Source: an uncultured Romboutsia sp.
GTDB taxonomy: Bacteria > Bacillota > Clostridia > Peptostreptococcales > Peptostreptococcaceae
Assembly (NCBI GenBank): GCA_937880075.1
Contig: CALFLM010000084.1
Coordinates: 1-12,014, forward strand
Direction of reading: 5' to 3'
DNA: 12,014 bases
In this document: positions 1 to 8,300 of the stretch, piece after piece
Layout: each line of letters begins with the position of its first letter
Position numbering within the stretch: position 1 is the first letter of the stretch
Program-made: the position numbers and the translations under genes
Notes under the pieces: model-generated
The model's database searches: none
What the model was told of the DNA's origin: nothing
Seen by the model: only the letters and a program-made list of their open reading frames with translations

Positions 1-344
1 TTCTTATATAACTTAACATGCTCTTGCATATTTCTATTACTATCTTTTAATATACTATATACTATTTTACCTTCTATAAATTCTGGCTCTTTTATTACCT
101 CTGATATTAAATATTTTTTGTCTAAACTGTTCATAGTTTCTATTAACTCATTATAATATTTTTTATACTTTACATACTCTATAAGCATATAAGATATAAC
201 TGGTACAAACCATATTACAAATACTAAAAATGTAATTATTGAAGGTACTTTAGATAAAATCATAATACTTGATATTATAAAAAATAATGTTATATTTACA
301 ATTATAAAAAGTAACTTGTCATTTAAATATTCTATTAATTTCAT
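1..344 (-). CDS. BceS-type sensor histidine kinase, N-terminal part (runs off left edge)
   Basis: Only the first 114 codons are in the window. I translated this frame by hand from the ATG at 344 (complement). The start overlaps the stop codon of the response regulator (ATGA), which indicates translational coupling. Two hydrophobic segments lie at about residues 11-31 and 37-56, separated by only a few residues, so there is almost no extracellular domain. A charged cytoplasmic region follows, with a segment resembling the linker of BceS/YvcQ-type kinases (around KKYLISEVIKEPEFIEGKI). Kinases of this intramembrane-sensing family usually sense cell-envelope antibiotics through a partner ABC transporter. 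The catalytic H-box and ATPase domain lie outside the window, so function rests on the N-terminus and the paired regulator. An ABC transporter pair, if present, must be further left. Confidence 0.85.
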   Translation of the reverse strand, partial: MKLIEYLNDKLLFIIVNITLFFIISSIMILSKVPSIITFLVFVIWFVPVISYMLIEYVKYKKYYNELIETMNSLDKKYLISEVIKEPEFIEGKIVYSILKDSNRNMQEHVKLYK

Positions 345-1012
345 TCCATTATATACCCTAGTCCTCTTTTAGTTTCTATATAGTTTTTTAACCCTATTTC
401 TTCTAATTTTTTTCTTAATCTATTTACATTTACAGATAGTGTATTATCATCTACAAATACATCTGAATTCCACATATAATTCATGAGTTTATCTCTTGAT
501 ATTATTTTTCCTTTATTTTTTAAAAGATATGAAAGTATTTTTAATTCGTTTTTACTAAGATCTAAATCTTTTCCAAATGCTTCTATAGTTCCTTTAGATA
601 AATCAAGTTTCAAGTCTTTATATATTATAATATCCATATTTTCCATATTTTTATAAGCTCTTTTTAATACTGAATTTATACGAGCAAGTAATATTTGAGT
701 ATTATATGGTTTAGTTACAAAATCATCTGCTCCTAAATTCATACTCATTAATTCATCAATCTCACTATCTCTACTAGTAACTATTATTATTGGTACATTT
801 GATGTTTTACGTATTTCTCTACATATATAAAATCCATCAAATACTGGTAGATTAATATCTAGTAATATTAAATTTGGTTCATTATTATGCACATACTCTA
901 CTATATTTTCAAATTCCTTTGGTGCCAAAACTTCAAATCCATATTTTATTAATAAAGATTTTAATTCTTCTCTTATTACATCAGAATCTTCTATTATCAT
1001 TAACTTTTTCAT
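341..1012 (-). CDS. OmpR-family response regulator (BceR-like)
   Basis: The 223-residue protein has the usual length of the OmpR/PhoB family. The receiver domain (about residues 1-115) shows the acidic pair E8/D9, the phospho-acceptor D52 in LLDINLPVFDG, T79 and the conserved K101 in TKPY. The C-terminal winged-helix DNA-binding domain (about 130-222) carries DLSKNELKILSYLLKNKGK and the wing segment VNRLRKKL followed by IETKRGLGY. It should be phosphorylated by the kinase that overlaps its stop codon and then activate transcription, in this subfamily usually of envelope-stress or peptide-antibiotic resistance genes. The start is supported by AAGGAG seven bases upstream. No target operator could be recognised. 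Confidence 0.93.
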   Translation of the reverse strand: MKKLMIIEDSDVIREELKSLLIKYGFEVLAPKEFENIVEYVHNNEPNLILLDINLPVFDGFYICREIRKTSNVPIIIVTSRDSEIDELMSMNLGADDFVTKPYNTQILLARINSVLKRAYKNMENMDIIIYKDLKLDLSKGTIEAFGKDLDLSKNELKILSYLLKNKGKIISRDKLMNYMWNSDVFVDDNTLSVNVNRLRKKLEEIGLKNYIETKRGLGYIME

Positions 1013-1094
1013 TTTTTCTCCTTAATTTTGTATCATATTTTATTTAATTTTTTATTTATTTTATGAAAATGTTTTAAATTCATAGCAATTATCT

Positions 1095-1178
1095 TTAAAG
1101 TATTTTATTATACTTATTTAGAGATCCTATAAACAGTAATATATTAGATAATAATATTAATATAGTTTTTTCTAACAT
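1095..1178 (-). CDS. Possible 27-residue hydrophobic peptide
   Basis: ATG at 1176-1178 (complement) is preceded by AAGGGA at a spacing of seven bases. The peptide begins MLEKTILILLSNILL and continues as one hydrophobic stretch to about residue 18, then a short polar tail rich in K and N. The predicted product would be a single membrane-spanning peptide. Such ORFs can be type I toxin-like peptides or membrane micro-proteins, but short hydrophobic frames are also common by chance in AT-rich DNA. I recognise no family. It lies between the decayed RsiV piece and the response regulator and is read in the same direction as both. Confidence 0.22.
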   Translation of the reverse strand: MLEKTILILLSNILLFIGSLNKYNKIL

Positions 1179-1205
1179 GTCAATATCCCTTCGCTTAAAA
1201 CTTTC

Positions 1206-1390
1206 TTATTTCATAAACTTTGATGTAATTTCTTTTTGTATTACAAATTCAGCTAATCCTGTAGATCCTGGACCAACTTCATATTTGTCAAATCATATAA
1301 CAAGTTCATTATTGTCGTTTATGTAAAATCCTTAATCTTTATTTATTTTTTTGAAGTTAAATCCTTTCATCTATCCATCTAAACAATTTA
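1206..1390 (-). pseudogene. Decayed C-terminal remnant of RsiV-like (DUF3298) anti-sigma factor
   Basis: One continuous frame on the complement reads LDG-stop-MKGFNFKKINKD-stop-GFYINDNNELVI-stop-FDKYEVGPGSTGLAEFVIQKEI, then reaches a stop at 1206-1208. The pattern FYI..NNELVI.FDKYEV.PGS.G..EFVI is the signature end of the DUF3298 domain in RsiV-type proteins, which are membrane-anchored anti-sigma factors (lysozyme receptors in Bacillus subtilis and Clostridioides difficile). At least three in-frame stops interrupt it. One sits where the family usually has a residue such as glutamine before GFYI, so it fits CAA to TAA. Upstream the similarity fades by about 1390 and no N-terminal membrane anchor or sigma factor gene is seen. 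It could instead come from another DUF3298 protein such as a PdaC-type deacetylase accessory domain. Confidence 0.72.
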
Positions 1391-1498
1391 ATAAGCAATC
1401 AAATTTTCTTTTAAAGCTATACTTAATGTAATATATCTAAATATATTGTATACTTTTTTTATTTTTATCTATTTTAGTATGTTATATTTATCCATTTG

Positions 1499-1507
1499 TG
1501 TTATAAT
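1499..1507 (+). promoter_or_regulatory. Extended -10 promoter of the gap gene
   Basis: TGTTATAAT gives a perfect -10 (TATAAT, 1502-1507) with the extended TG motif. The hexamer 17 bases upstream (ATGTTA) is a poor -35, as is common for extended -10 promoters. Transcription would begin near 1513-1515, leaving a leader of about 57 bases before the start codon. An 8-bp palindrome (ATCCGGAT, 1517-1524) sits just after the predicted start point and might be an operator. Confidence 0.6.
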
Positions 1508-1571
1508 AATATCGTTATCCGGATTAAATGCATATGTTTAATAATTTAACTTATAAGAAAGGGGACTTTTT

Positions 1572-2588
1572 ATGAAATTAAAAGTTGCTATAAATGGATT
1601 TGGTAGAATAGGAAGAGTTGCTTTAAGAATAGCTCAAAAAAATTTAAGTGATAATGTAGAAATAGTTGCTATAAATGCTAGAGCAGATATAGAAACTTTA
1701 GCACACTTATTCACTTACGATTCTTGCTATGGTAAATTTGAAGGTACTGTAGAAGTAAAAGACAATGATACTATTATAGTTAATGGGAAAGAAATAAAAA
1801 TTTTAAGAGAAAATGACCCAATAAACTTGCCATGGAAGGAAATGGGTATTGATATAGTTATAGAATCAACTGGAGTTTACAATGATAGAGAAAGTTGTAT
1901 GAAACATATAAATGCAGGAGCTAAAAAAGTAATAATAACTGCGCCTGGTAAAAATGAAGATAAAACTATAGTTATGGGTGTTAATGAAGAATCTTATAAT
2001 CAAGAAACTGATAATATAATATCTAATGCTTCTTGTACTACTAACTGTTTAGCACCTATTATCAAAGTTATTGATAAAAAGTTTGAAGTAGTAAAAGGAT
2101 TAATGACTACTATCCACTCATACACAAATGATCAAAGGATATTAGATAAAACTCATAAAGATTTAAGAAGAGCTAGATCTGCTGGTGACTCTATAATACC
2201 AACTACAACTGGAGCTGCTAAAGCTATAGCTAAAGTTCTTCCTAAGCTTGATGGAAAATTAAACGGCTTTTCAGTAAGAATTCCAACTTCTAGTGTTTCT
2301 ATGGTTGATTTAGTCTGCGAATTAAAAACTAGTGTAACTAAAGAAGAAGTTAATGCCACATTAAAAGAAGCTTCACAAAATGAATTAAAAGGAATACTAG
2401 GATATAATGAATTGCCATTAGTATCTGTAGATTATAAAAAAGATTCAATGTCTTCTACTATAGATGCATTATCTACCATGGTTATAGATAATAATATGGT
2501 AAAAATTATTTCTTGGTATGATAATGAATATGGTTATTCTTGTAGAACCATAGATTTAGTAAACTATGTTGCTAGCTTTATGATTTAA
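1572..2588 (+). CDS. gap: Type I glyceraldehyde-3-phosphate dehydrogenase, GapB-like
   Basis: The 338-residue length is typical of phosphorylating GAPDH. It interconverts glyceraldehyde 3-phosphate and 1,3-bisphosphoglycerate in the cytoplasm. The Rossmann motif NGFGRIGR is at residues 8-15, the catalytic cysteine is C155 in SNASCTTNCLAP, and the base H182 lies in TTIHSYTND. Several segments match the GapB branch rather than glycolytic GapA: APGKNED, HKDLRRAR, SIIPTTTGAAKA and ISWYDNEYGYSCR. Where NAD-specific enzymes carry Asp after Asn (IND), this one has INAR (N35, A36, R37), which favours NADP and hence a gluconeogenic or NADPH-forming role. That is inference from the family. The start is fixed by AAAGGGG upstream. 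It stands alone with its own promoter and terminator, and no pgk, tpi or cggR adjoins it. Confidence 0.95.
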   Translation: MKLKVAINGFGRIGRVALRIAQKNLSDNVEIVAINARADIETLAHLFTYDSCYGKFEGTVEVKDNDTIIVNGKEIKILRENDPINLPWKEMGIDIVIESTGVYNDRESCMKHINAGAKKVIITAPGKNEDKTIVMGVNEESYNQETDNIISNASCTTNCLAPIIKVIDKKFEVVKGLMTTIHSYTNDQRILDKTHKDLRRARSAGDSIIPTTTGAAKAIAKVLPKLDGKLNGFSVRIPTSSVSMVDLVCELKTSVTKEEVNATLKEASQNELKGILGYNELPLVSVDYKKDSMSSTIDALSTMVIDNNMVKIISWYDNEYGYSCRTIDLVNYVASFMI

Positions 2589-2631
2589 TAAGATAATATC
2601 TATTTATTTTTATATATAGATTTTGTATTAA

Positions 2632-2672
2632 AAAATATTACTGGAAATTACTAATTTCAGTAATATTTTTTT
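2632..2672 (+). terminator. Rho-independent terminator of gap
   Basis: AAAATATTACTGGAAATT (2632-2649) pairs with AATTTCAGTAATATTTT around a three-base loop, with one bulged G, and is followed by a run of T. It lies about 45 bases after the gap stop codon. The stem is AT-rich, so strength is uncertain. Confidence 0.75.
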
Positions 2673-2800
2673 ATATCTATATATTACTTGTATTTTCTTA
2701 ATTTGATAGCTTATTTTTATTAATCTATATTTTTAATTCTAAAAAAAATATAATTCCTTAAGATATTTTGTAAAGTTAATTTAAAACTACATAAATTTTA

Positions 2801-2809
2801 TGGTACAAT
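2801..2809 (+). promoter_or_regulatory. Extended -10 promoter of the ArAE-family gene
   Basis: TGGTACAAT contains the extended TG motif and a near-consensus -10 (TACAAT, 2804-2809). A weak -35 (TTAAAA, 2781-2786) sits 17 bases upstream. The predicted start near 2815 leaves a leader of about 30 bases that includes the AGGAGG site. Confidence 0.5.
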
Positions 2810-2844
2810 TGTCCTTATTATATTTATCTACAGGAGGTTTATAA

Positions 2845-3819
2845 TTGAACAAAATTAATTCACTTAAAATAGTAAAATTATCCCTTGGATCTTCCCTTGC
2901 TATATTTATTGCTTGGTTGTTAAGGTTAGAGTATTCAATGGTTGCTGGAGTTATAGTATTACTTACAGTAAAGAATACTAAAAAAGAAACTCTTAAAGGT
3001 TTTATTGGAAAAATTTATGGTTTTATTTTATGTACTATTTTTTCCTACTTATGTTTTAATATTTTAGGCTACCATTTAACTTCATTTTCAATATTTATAT
3101 TTATAATTATATCTCTTTGTTTTTTATTAGAAATTCAGGATGTTATTGCTATGTGTGTAGTTATTTCATCTCATTATTTTCTACAAGGAGAAATATCCTT
3201 TAGATGGATTTTAAATGAATCTGGAATATTCATAATAGGAGCTGGAATAGGTGTAATAATAAATATGTATATTCCTACAAATATAAATAAAATCTATGAA
3301 GGGCAAAAAAAACTACAAGAAGAAGTAAGTACTGTTCTTATAGACATTGCAGATTTTATTGTAAATCCTAAAAATAAAAATATGTATAATCAGGATCTAA
3401 ATACATTAAACAAACTTATTGATAGTAGTATTTCTGAGGCTTATGATAATATTAATAATAGCTTATTAAGCGATACTAGATTTTTCTTAGACCATATGGA
3501 AATTATTAAAAATCAACGAGATATACTAGAAAATTTATATAGCTATGCATCACAGTTAAATTCTACTCCTCCACAAGCTCATATTATTTCTGCATTTATA
3601 CATAAAATCGGTCATTCTGCATTTGATATAGAAACTGTAAAGCTACTGCTTGAAGAATTGAATAGACTTATGCTAAATATGAGAAATCAGCCTCTTCCTA
3701 TAGATAGAATGGAATTTGAAAATAGAGCTATTTTATTCTTATGCTTAACTGAATTAAAACAATTTTTAATTAACCGTAAACAAGCTCAAATGCTTAGAGA
3801 TAATAATTTCTATAAATAA
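2845..3819 (+). CDS. Aromatic acid exporter (ArAE_1/DUF939) family membrane protein
   Basis: The 324-residue protein starts at TTG, preceded by a perfect AGGAGG (2832-2837) at seven bases. No ATG nearby has comparable support. The N-terminal half is membrane-embedded, with hydrophobic segments at about residues 10-28, 31-42, 53-75, 80-97, 99-113 and 126-144. The C-terminal half (about 150-320) is soluble and helical. This six-helix plus cytoplasmic-helix layout is that of the ArAE_1 family (YgaE/YqjA-like, UPF0421) with its ArAE_1_C domain, distantly related to FUSC-type exporters such as AaeB. The transported substrate is unknown in most Firmicutes members. It is a single-gene unit with its own promoter and a terminator shared with the convergent cluster. 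Confidence 0.88.
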   Translation: MNKINSLKIVKLSLGSSLAIFIAWLLRLEYSMVAGVIVLLTVKNTKKETLKGFIGKIYGFILCTIFSYLCFNILGYHLTSFSIFIFIIISLCFLLEIQDVIAMCVVISSHYFLQGEISFRWILNESGIFIIGAGIGVIINMYIPTNINKIYEGQKKLQEEVSTVLIDIADFIVNPKNKNMYNQDLNTLNKLIDSSISEAYDNINNSLLSDTRFFLDHMEIIKNQRDILENLYSYASQLNSTPPQAHIISAFIHKIGHSAFDIETVKLLLEELNRLMLNMRNQPLPIDRMEFENRAILFLCLTELKQFLINRKQAQMLRDNNFYK

Positions 3820-3855
3820 ATTTTTGTGAATTTTACTATTTTCATATTATTAAAT

Positions 3856-3899
3856 AAAAAGCCGTTATACTATTATTTACTTTAGTGTAACAGCTTTTT
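3856..3899. terminator. Bidirectional terminator between convergent genes
   Basis: AAAAAGCCGTTATACT (3856-3871) pairs with AGTGTAACAGCTTTTT (3884-3899) around a 12-base loop, with one mismatch and one G-U pair. A runs on the left and T runs on the right let it serve both the ArAE-family gene (rightward) and the HTH gene cluster (leftward). Confidence 0.85.
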
Positions 3900-3957
3900 A
3901 TTATTATTATTAAATTCTATTTAGCTAATTTAATGTATAAAAATAAGACATTAAGTC

Positions 3958-4170
3958 TTATTCTTCATCTTCTACATATTCTAATATATCTCCTGGTTGG
4001 CAATTCAATATCTTACATAATTCATTTAAAGTTGTAAATCTAACTGCTTTTGCTTTATTATTTTTAAGTATAGAAAGATTTGCCATTGTAATACCAAGCT
4101 TTTGAGATAATTCTGTAGAACTAATTTTCCTCTTTGCCATTACTACATCTAAGTTTACTATAATAGCCAT
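3958..4170 (-). CDS. YozG-like Cro/C1-type HTH regulator
   Basis: This is a 70-residue, single-domain DNA-binding protein. I chose the ATG at 4170 because AAGGAG lies six bases upstream and because the sequence from MAIIVNLDVVMAKRKIS on matches the usual start of YozG-like XRE regulators. The longer frame from 4197 overlaps the preceding gene and lacks a ribosome binding site. The helix-turn-helix spans about residues 15-40 (STELSQKLGITMANLSILK), and the conserved tail CQPGDILEY is present. It follows the DUF2975 gene by only 10 bases, and this pairing is common in Firmicutes. It probably regulates its own cluster, although no target is known. Confidence 0.92.
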   Translation of the reverse strand: MAIIVNLDVVMAKRKISSTELSQKLGITMANLSILKNNKAKAVRFTTLNELCKILNCQPGDILEYVEDEE

Positions 4171-4180
4171 ACTACTCTCC

Positions 4181-4669
4181 TTATATAGTCTTATCATTTT
4201 CCTCTTTTATTTCTATAGCCATATCAAATAATTTACTTAATACTAAACCTAAAAATCCTATAGCTAGAGAAACAAATGAAACTATAATTGCCGACATAAT
4301 AGTTAATCCATATAAGTATATATCAAATATATAATATAATGCTACTTGTACAATATTATATATTAAAATTTCACTAAATGCACATATAGATATTTGTCTT
4401 AAATATTTAGGTATCTCTCTTGAGAATGGCTGATTTATAGCTATAATTTTACATAGTTTTTTTAATATAAATAGTGATATTACATAAGGAATTGCACATA
4501 TGTAAATTACTATGGATATATTCATAGGTAAATTACTTCCAACTACTCCTAAACCACTTTTAAACATTGCTGTTAATATAAGTGGCATTGCTAAAAGTAA
4601 TAGTAAGGTTAAAATAATTCCCACTAACACAATATTATTTAATATCCTTGCACTATAATCCTTTTTCAT
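4181..4669 (-). CDS. DUF2975 four-helix membrane protein
   Basis: The protein has 162 residues with four hydrophobic segments at about 11-34, 50-70, 93-116 and 120-147. The loop INQPFSREIPKYLRQIS (residues 78-94) matches the hallmark PFS..n...LR.I motif of DUF2975. The biochemical role of the family is unknown. Members are typically encoded directly upstream of a YozG-like regulator, as here, so the pair may act as a membrane partner and regulator. An AGAGGT site lies about eight bases before the ATG. The gap to the preceding DUF3955 gene is 51 bases, consistent with one transcript. Confidence 0.9.
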   Translation of the reverse strand: MKKDYSARILNNIVLVGIILTLLLLLAMPLILTAMFKSGLGVVGSNLPMNISIVIYICAIPYVISLFILKKLCKIIAINQPFSREIPKYLRQISICAFSEILIYNIVQVALYYIFDIYLYGLTIMSAIIVSFVSLAIGFLGLVLSKLFDMAIEIKEENDKTI

Positions 4670-4720
4670 AAATCTTACCTCTGCTTTCTAAATAAATATA
4701 ACTATTTTAAACACCTTTTA

Positions 4721-4933
4721 TCATATATTTGCTTTTTTATTTTTTATATATAACAATAAATTTGCTACAAAACCAATTATACCAATAAAGAAAAATAACC
4801 ATGCTATTGGTATTAAATAAAACGGTTCAGAAAGTCTTCCGTCTGGTAATACTTCAGCTCCTATAATGTTATAAGATATTATACATATTGCTGTAATAAT
4901 AAATGGTACTAAGTTTAAGATATATTTTTTCAT
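4721..4933 (-). CDS. DUF3955 small membrane protein
   Basis: Two hydrophobic segments (about residues 6-28 and 41-63) flank a short loop with VLPDGRLSEPFYLIPI, which resembles the conserved core of DUF3955 proteins. Its function is unknown. I set the start at the ATG of MKKYILNLVPF because it has GGAGG seven bases upstream and gives 70 residues, the usual family size. The frame stays open upstream to another ATG at 5140, itself preceded by AGGAGG at five bases, which would add 69 mostly charged and aromatic residues. Both starts are plausible. It is the first gene of the leftward cluster with DUF2975 and the YozG-like regulator. Confidence 0.75.
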   Translation of the reverse strand: MKKYILNLVPFIITAICIISYNIIGAEVLPDGRLSEPFYLIPIAWLFFFIGIIGFVANLLLYIKNKKANI

Positions 4934-5121
4934 TTTATGCCCTCCATCTATTTTTAGATTTGAATATATATTAACATATTCATTTTCAAAAAACAATATT
5001 TTTTTATCGTTATTCAATAAATGTTTTCTATTTAAAATATTTAATCTTCTTTTTATATGATGAATTATCATATTAAGTTCAATATCTAAAAGTGTATAAA
5101 AATAGTACTTTGAAAAATAGT

Positions 5122-5232
5122 CTAATCTAGATTTTCCCATATCTTCCTCCTAATTTTAATACAAATTAGCATTAAAAAAATATCTATATTTAACAAAAAT
5201 ATATTTATAATTCTATTAAAAGTATACTTCAT
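5122..5232 (-). CDS. Possible 36-residue upstream ORF overlapping the long DUF3955 start
   Basis: ATG at 5230-5232 (complement) is preceded by AAGGTG five bases upstream. The peptide begins MKYTFNRIINIFLLNIDIFL and ends with a basic tail around KIRRKIW, so it would be a single-span membrane peptide or a leader peptide. Its end runs over the AGGAGG and the ATG at 5140 in a different frame, so its translation would affect initiation there. I recognise no family, and chance cannot be excluded. Confidence 0.2.
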   Translation of the reverse strand: MKYTFNRIINIFLLNIDIFLMLICIKIRRKIWENLD

Positions 5233-5308
5233 ATAAACACCTTACTTGGCATAAGTTTTAATAATAAACAATTTATTAATATATTCATGAACTGTGGGGT
5301 GATATAGT

Positions 5309-8300
5309 ATGTTTCATATAGGTATTGATATTGGCTCAGTAACAGTCAAAACAGTAGTTTTTGATACTAATAATAATATAATATACAAAGAATATAAAAG
5401 GCACTTTTCTGATGTAAAAAAAGCTTTGAGTGAAGTTTTAGTTAATATATATAATGAACTTAAAGATTCAAAAGTTACTATCGTTATAACTGGTTCTGGT
5501 GGTATTGATATATCACAAAAACTTAATATAAAATTTATACAAGAAGTTATTGCATCTACTCATGCTATAGGATATTTTTACCCTAAGACAGATGTTGTAA
5601 TAGAGCTTGGCGGAGAAGATGCTAAAGTTACATATTTAACAGGTGGAATAGACCAGCGTATGAATGGAATATGTGCAGGTGGTACAGGAGCTTTTATTGA
5701 TCAAATGGCTTCTCTTTTACAAACGGATACATTTGGATTAAATGAATTAGCAAAAGACTCTAATGTAATTTATCCGATTGCATCTAGATGTGGAGTATTT
5801 GCTAAAACAGATATTCAGCCTCTTATAAATGACGGTGCTAAAAGAAGTGACATTGCCATGAGCATATTTAATGCAGTCGTTGTTCAAACTGTAAGTGTTT
5901 TATCTTGTGGTAGAAAAATCGAAGGTAAAGTTGCTTTTTTAGGAGGACCACTTCATTTTTTATCTAGTCTTAGATATCGCTTCAAAAGTGTATTAAAATT
6001 GGATGATGAAGATATAATATTCCCTGAAAATGCACAACTATATGTTGCTATGGGAGCTAGCCTATTATCAAAAAAAGAAGAAGCCATAGAGTTAAATGAT
6101 TTAATAAAAAAAATACAAAGTCTAGATATTAATGATTTTGATAATATAGATAAATTAGAGCCTTTATTTAAAGATGAAAATGATTATAATGAGTTTATAA
6201 AAAGACATAATAAAGACACTATCAAAACTTTTGATATAAGCAAATTTAATGGAAATTGTTTTTTAGGAATAGATGCTGGTTCTACTACTACTAAGGCAGC
6301 TTTAATAGATGACAAAGGTAACTTATTATATACTCATTACAGTAGTAATGAAGGCAAACCATTAGAGGTCGTTATAGACATAATGAATGAAATATATAGT
6401 ATTTTACCACCTAATAGTAAAATAGTTTCTTCTACTGTAACAGGATACGGAGAGGGTCTTATAAAAAAAGCTTTAAAAATAGACTATGGAGAAATTGAAA
6501 CAATGGCACATTTTAAAGCTGCAAAATTCTTTAATAAAAATGTTGACTTTATATTAGACATTGGAGGTCAAGATATGAAGTGTCTAAAGATAAAAAATGG
6601 TGTCATAGATAGCATAGTTTTAAATGAAGCATGCTCTTCTGGATGTGGTTCTTTTTTAGAAACATTCGCCACTTCTCTATCTATGGATATTAAGGAATTT
6701 TCACATATAGGTATTTACTCTAAATCTCCAGTAGATTTAGGCTCTAGATGCACCGTATTTATGAATTCTAGAGTAAAGCAAGCTCAAAAAGAAGGTGCCA
6801 ATGTTTCTGATATTTCCTCAGGCCTTTCTTATTCTGTAATAAAGAATGCTTTATTTAAAGTTATAAAAATAAGAGATTTAAATGATTTAGGAGATAATAT
6901 AGTAGTTCAAGGTGGAACTTTCTATAATGATTTGGTTTTAAGAAGCTTTGAAAAATTAACTAAAAAGGAAGTTATAAGACCTTCTATAGCAGGTATTATG
7001 GGTGCCTTTGGTGCAGCATTAATCTCTTTAGAAAAATATAGTAAAGGGTATAAAACTACTTTATTAAAGCAAGATGAATTAAATAGCATAAACTTAGATG
7101 TAGAAGTTAGTAGATGCAGTGGTTGTTCTAATAATTGCTTATTAACCATAAATAAGTTTTCAGAAAATGAAATATTTATATCTGGAAATAGATGTGAAAA
7201 AGGTGAAATGATTTATAATAAAGAAAAAAAGATGACTAATCATATAAATTTATTTAAATATAAATATAATAGATTATTTAAATATAAATCATTATCTAAA
7301 GAAAAAGCTATAATGGGTGAAATAGGTATTCCAAGAGCCTTAAATATGTATGAAGATTACCCATTTTGGCACACCCTATTTACTGAACTTAGCTTTAGAG
7401 TTATATTATCAGACAAAACCTCTAAAAATCTATATCAAAGTGGAATAACTTCCATAGCATCAGAAACTGTATGCTACCCTGCTAAACTTGTTCATGGGCA
7501 TATAGAGAACTTAATAGAAAAAGGTGTAAAATACATTTTCTATCCTTGTGTGGTAAATGAGAAAAAAGAAGATATATATGCTAATAATAATTATAACTGT
7601 CCTGTTGTAATTTCTTATTCTGAGGTTATAAAAAATAATGTTGATGGAATAAGAAAAAACAATATAACATACATAAATCCATTTTTAAGTCTAAATAACA
7701 AAGAGAAATTAAAATCTAGATTATATGATGAACTTTCAACATATTTTAATATTTCAAAATCAAATATTAATAATGCTGTAGATAAGGCATCTATAGAGCA
7801 AGAAAACTTCAAAAAAGATATTCAAATTCAAGGAGAAAAAGCATTAGAAAAAATAAAAGAAAATGGATTAAAAGCTATTGTTCTATGCGGTAGACCTTAT
7901 CACCTTGACCCTGAGATAAATCATGGAATACCTGAGGTTATAAACTCTTTAGATATGGAAGTTCTTACAGAAGATTCTATATCCCATCTAGGAAATATTG
8001 AAAGACCTCTTAGAGTTGTTGATCAATGGGTATATCACACAAGACTTTATAATGCTGCAAATTTTATTAAAGATCAACCTAATTTAGAATTGGTTCAACT
8101 AAACTCTTTCGGTTGTGGTCTAGATGCAGTTACAGTTGACCAAGTTCAAGAAATATTAAACCAAAGTTCAAAAATATATACTGTTATAAAAATAGATGAA
8201 GGAAATAATTTAGGTGCAGCTAAAATTAGACTTAGATCTTTAAAAGCAGCGATACTCGAAAGAGAGGCAAATAATAAAACTAAAAGTATTAATAATGAAA

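Larger units (their letters stand above)
1013..1571. other. 559-bp region without an intact gene
   Basis: This gap between the divergently read response regulator and gap genes holds the decayed RsiV-like remnant, a possible 27-residue ORF and the promoter of the gap gene, each listed separately. The rest is AT-rich with frequent stops in all frames. It looks like a locus where an older gene, or gene pair, has eroded. Confidence 0.6.

Noticed and set aside
2153..2359. Leftward frame inside the gap gene
   Set aside because: It overlaps conserved GAPDH sequence and has no ribosome binding site or recognisable domain.
6922..7812. Leftward frames inside the giant activase gene
   Set aside because: They lie antisense to strong coding sequence with clear domain motifs and have no convincing ribosome binding site, so they are shadows.
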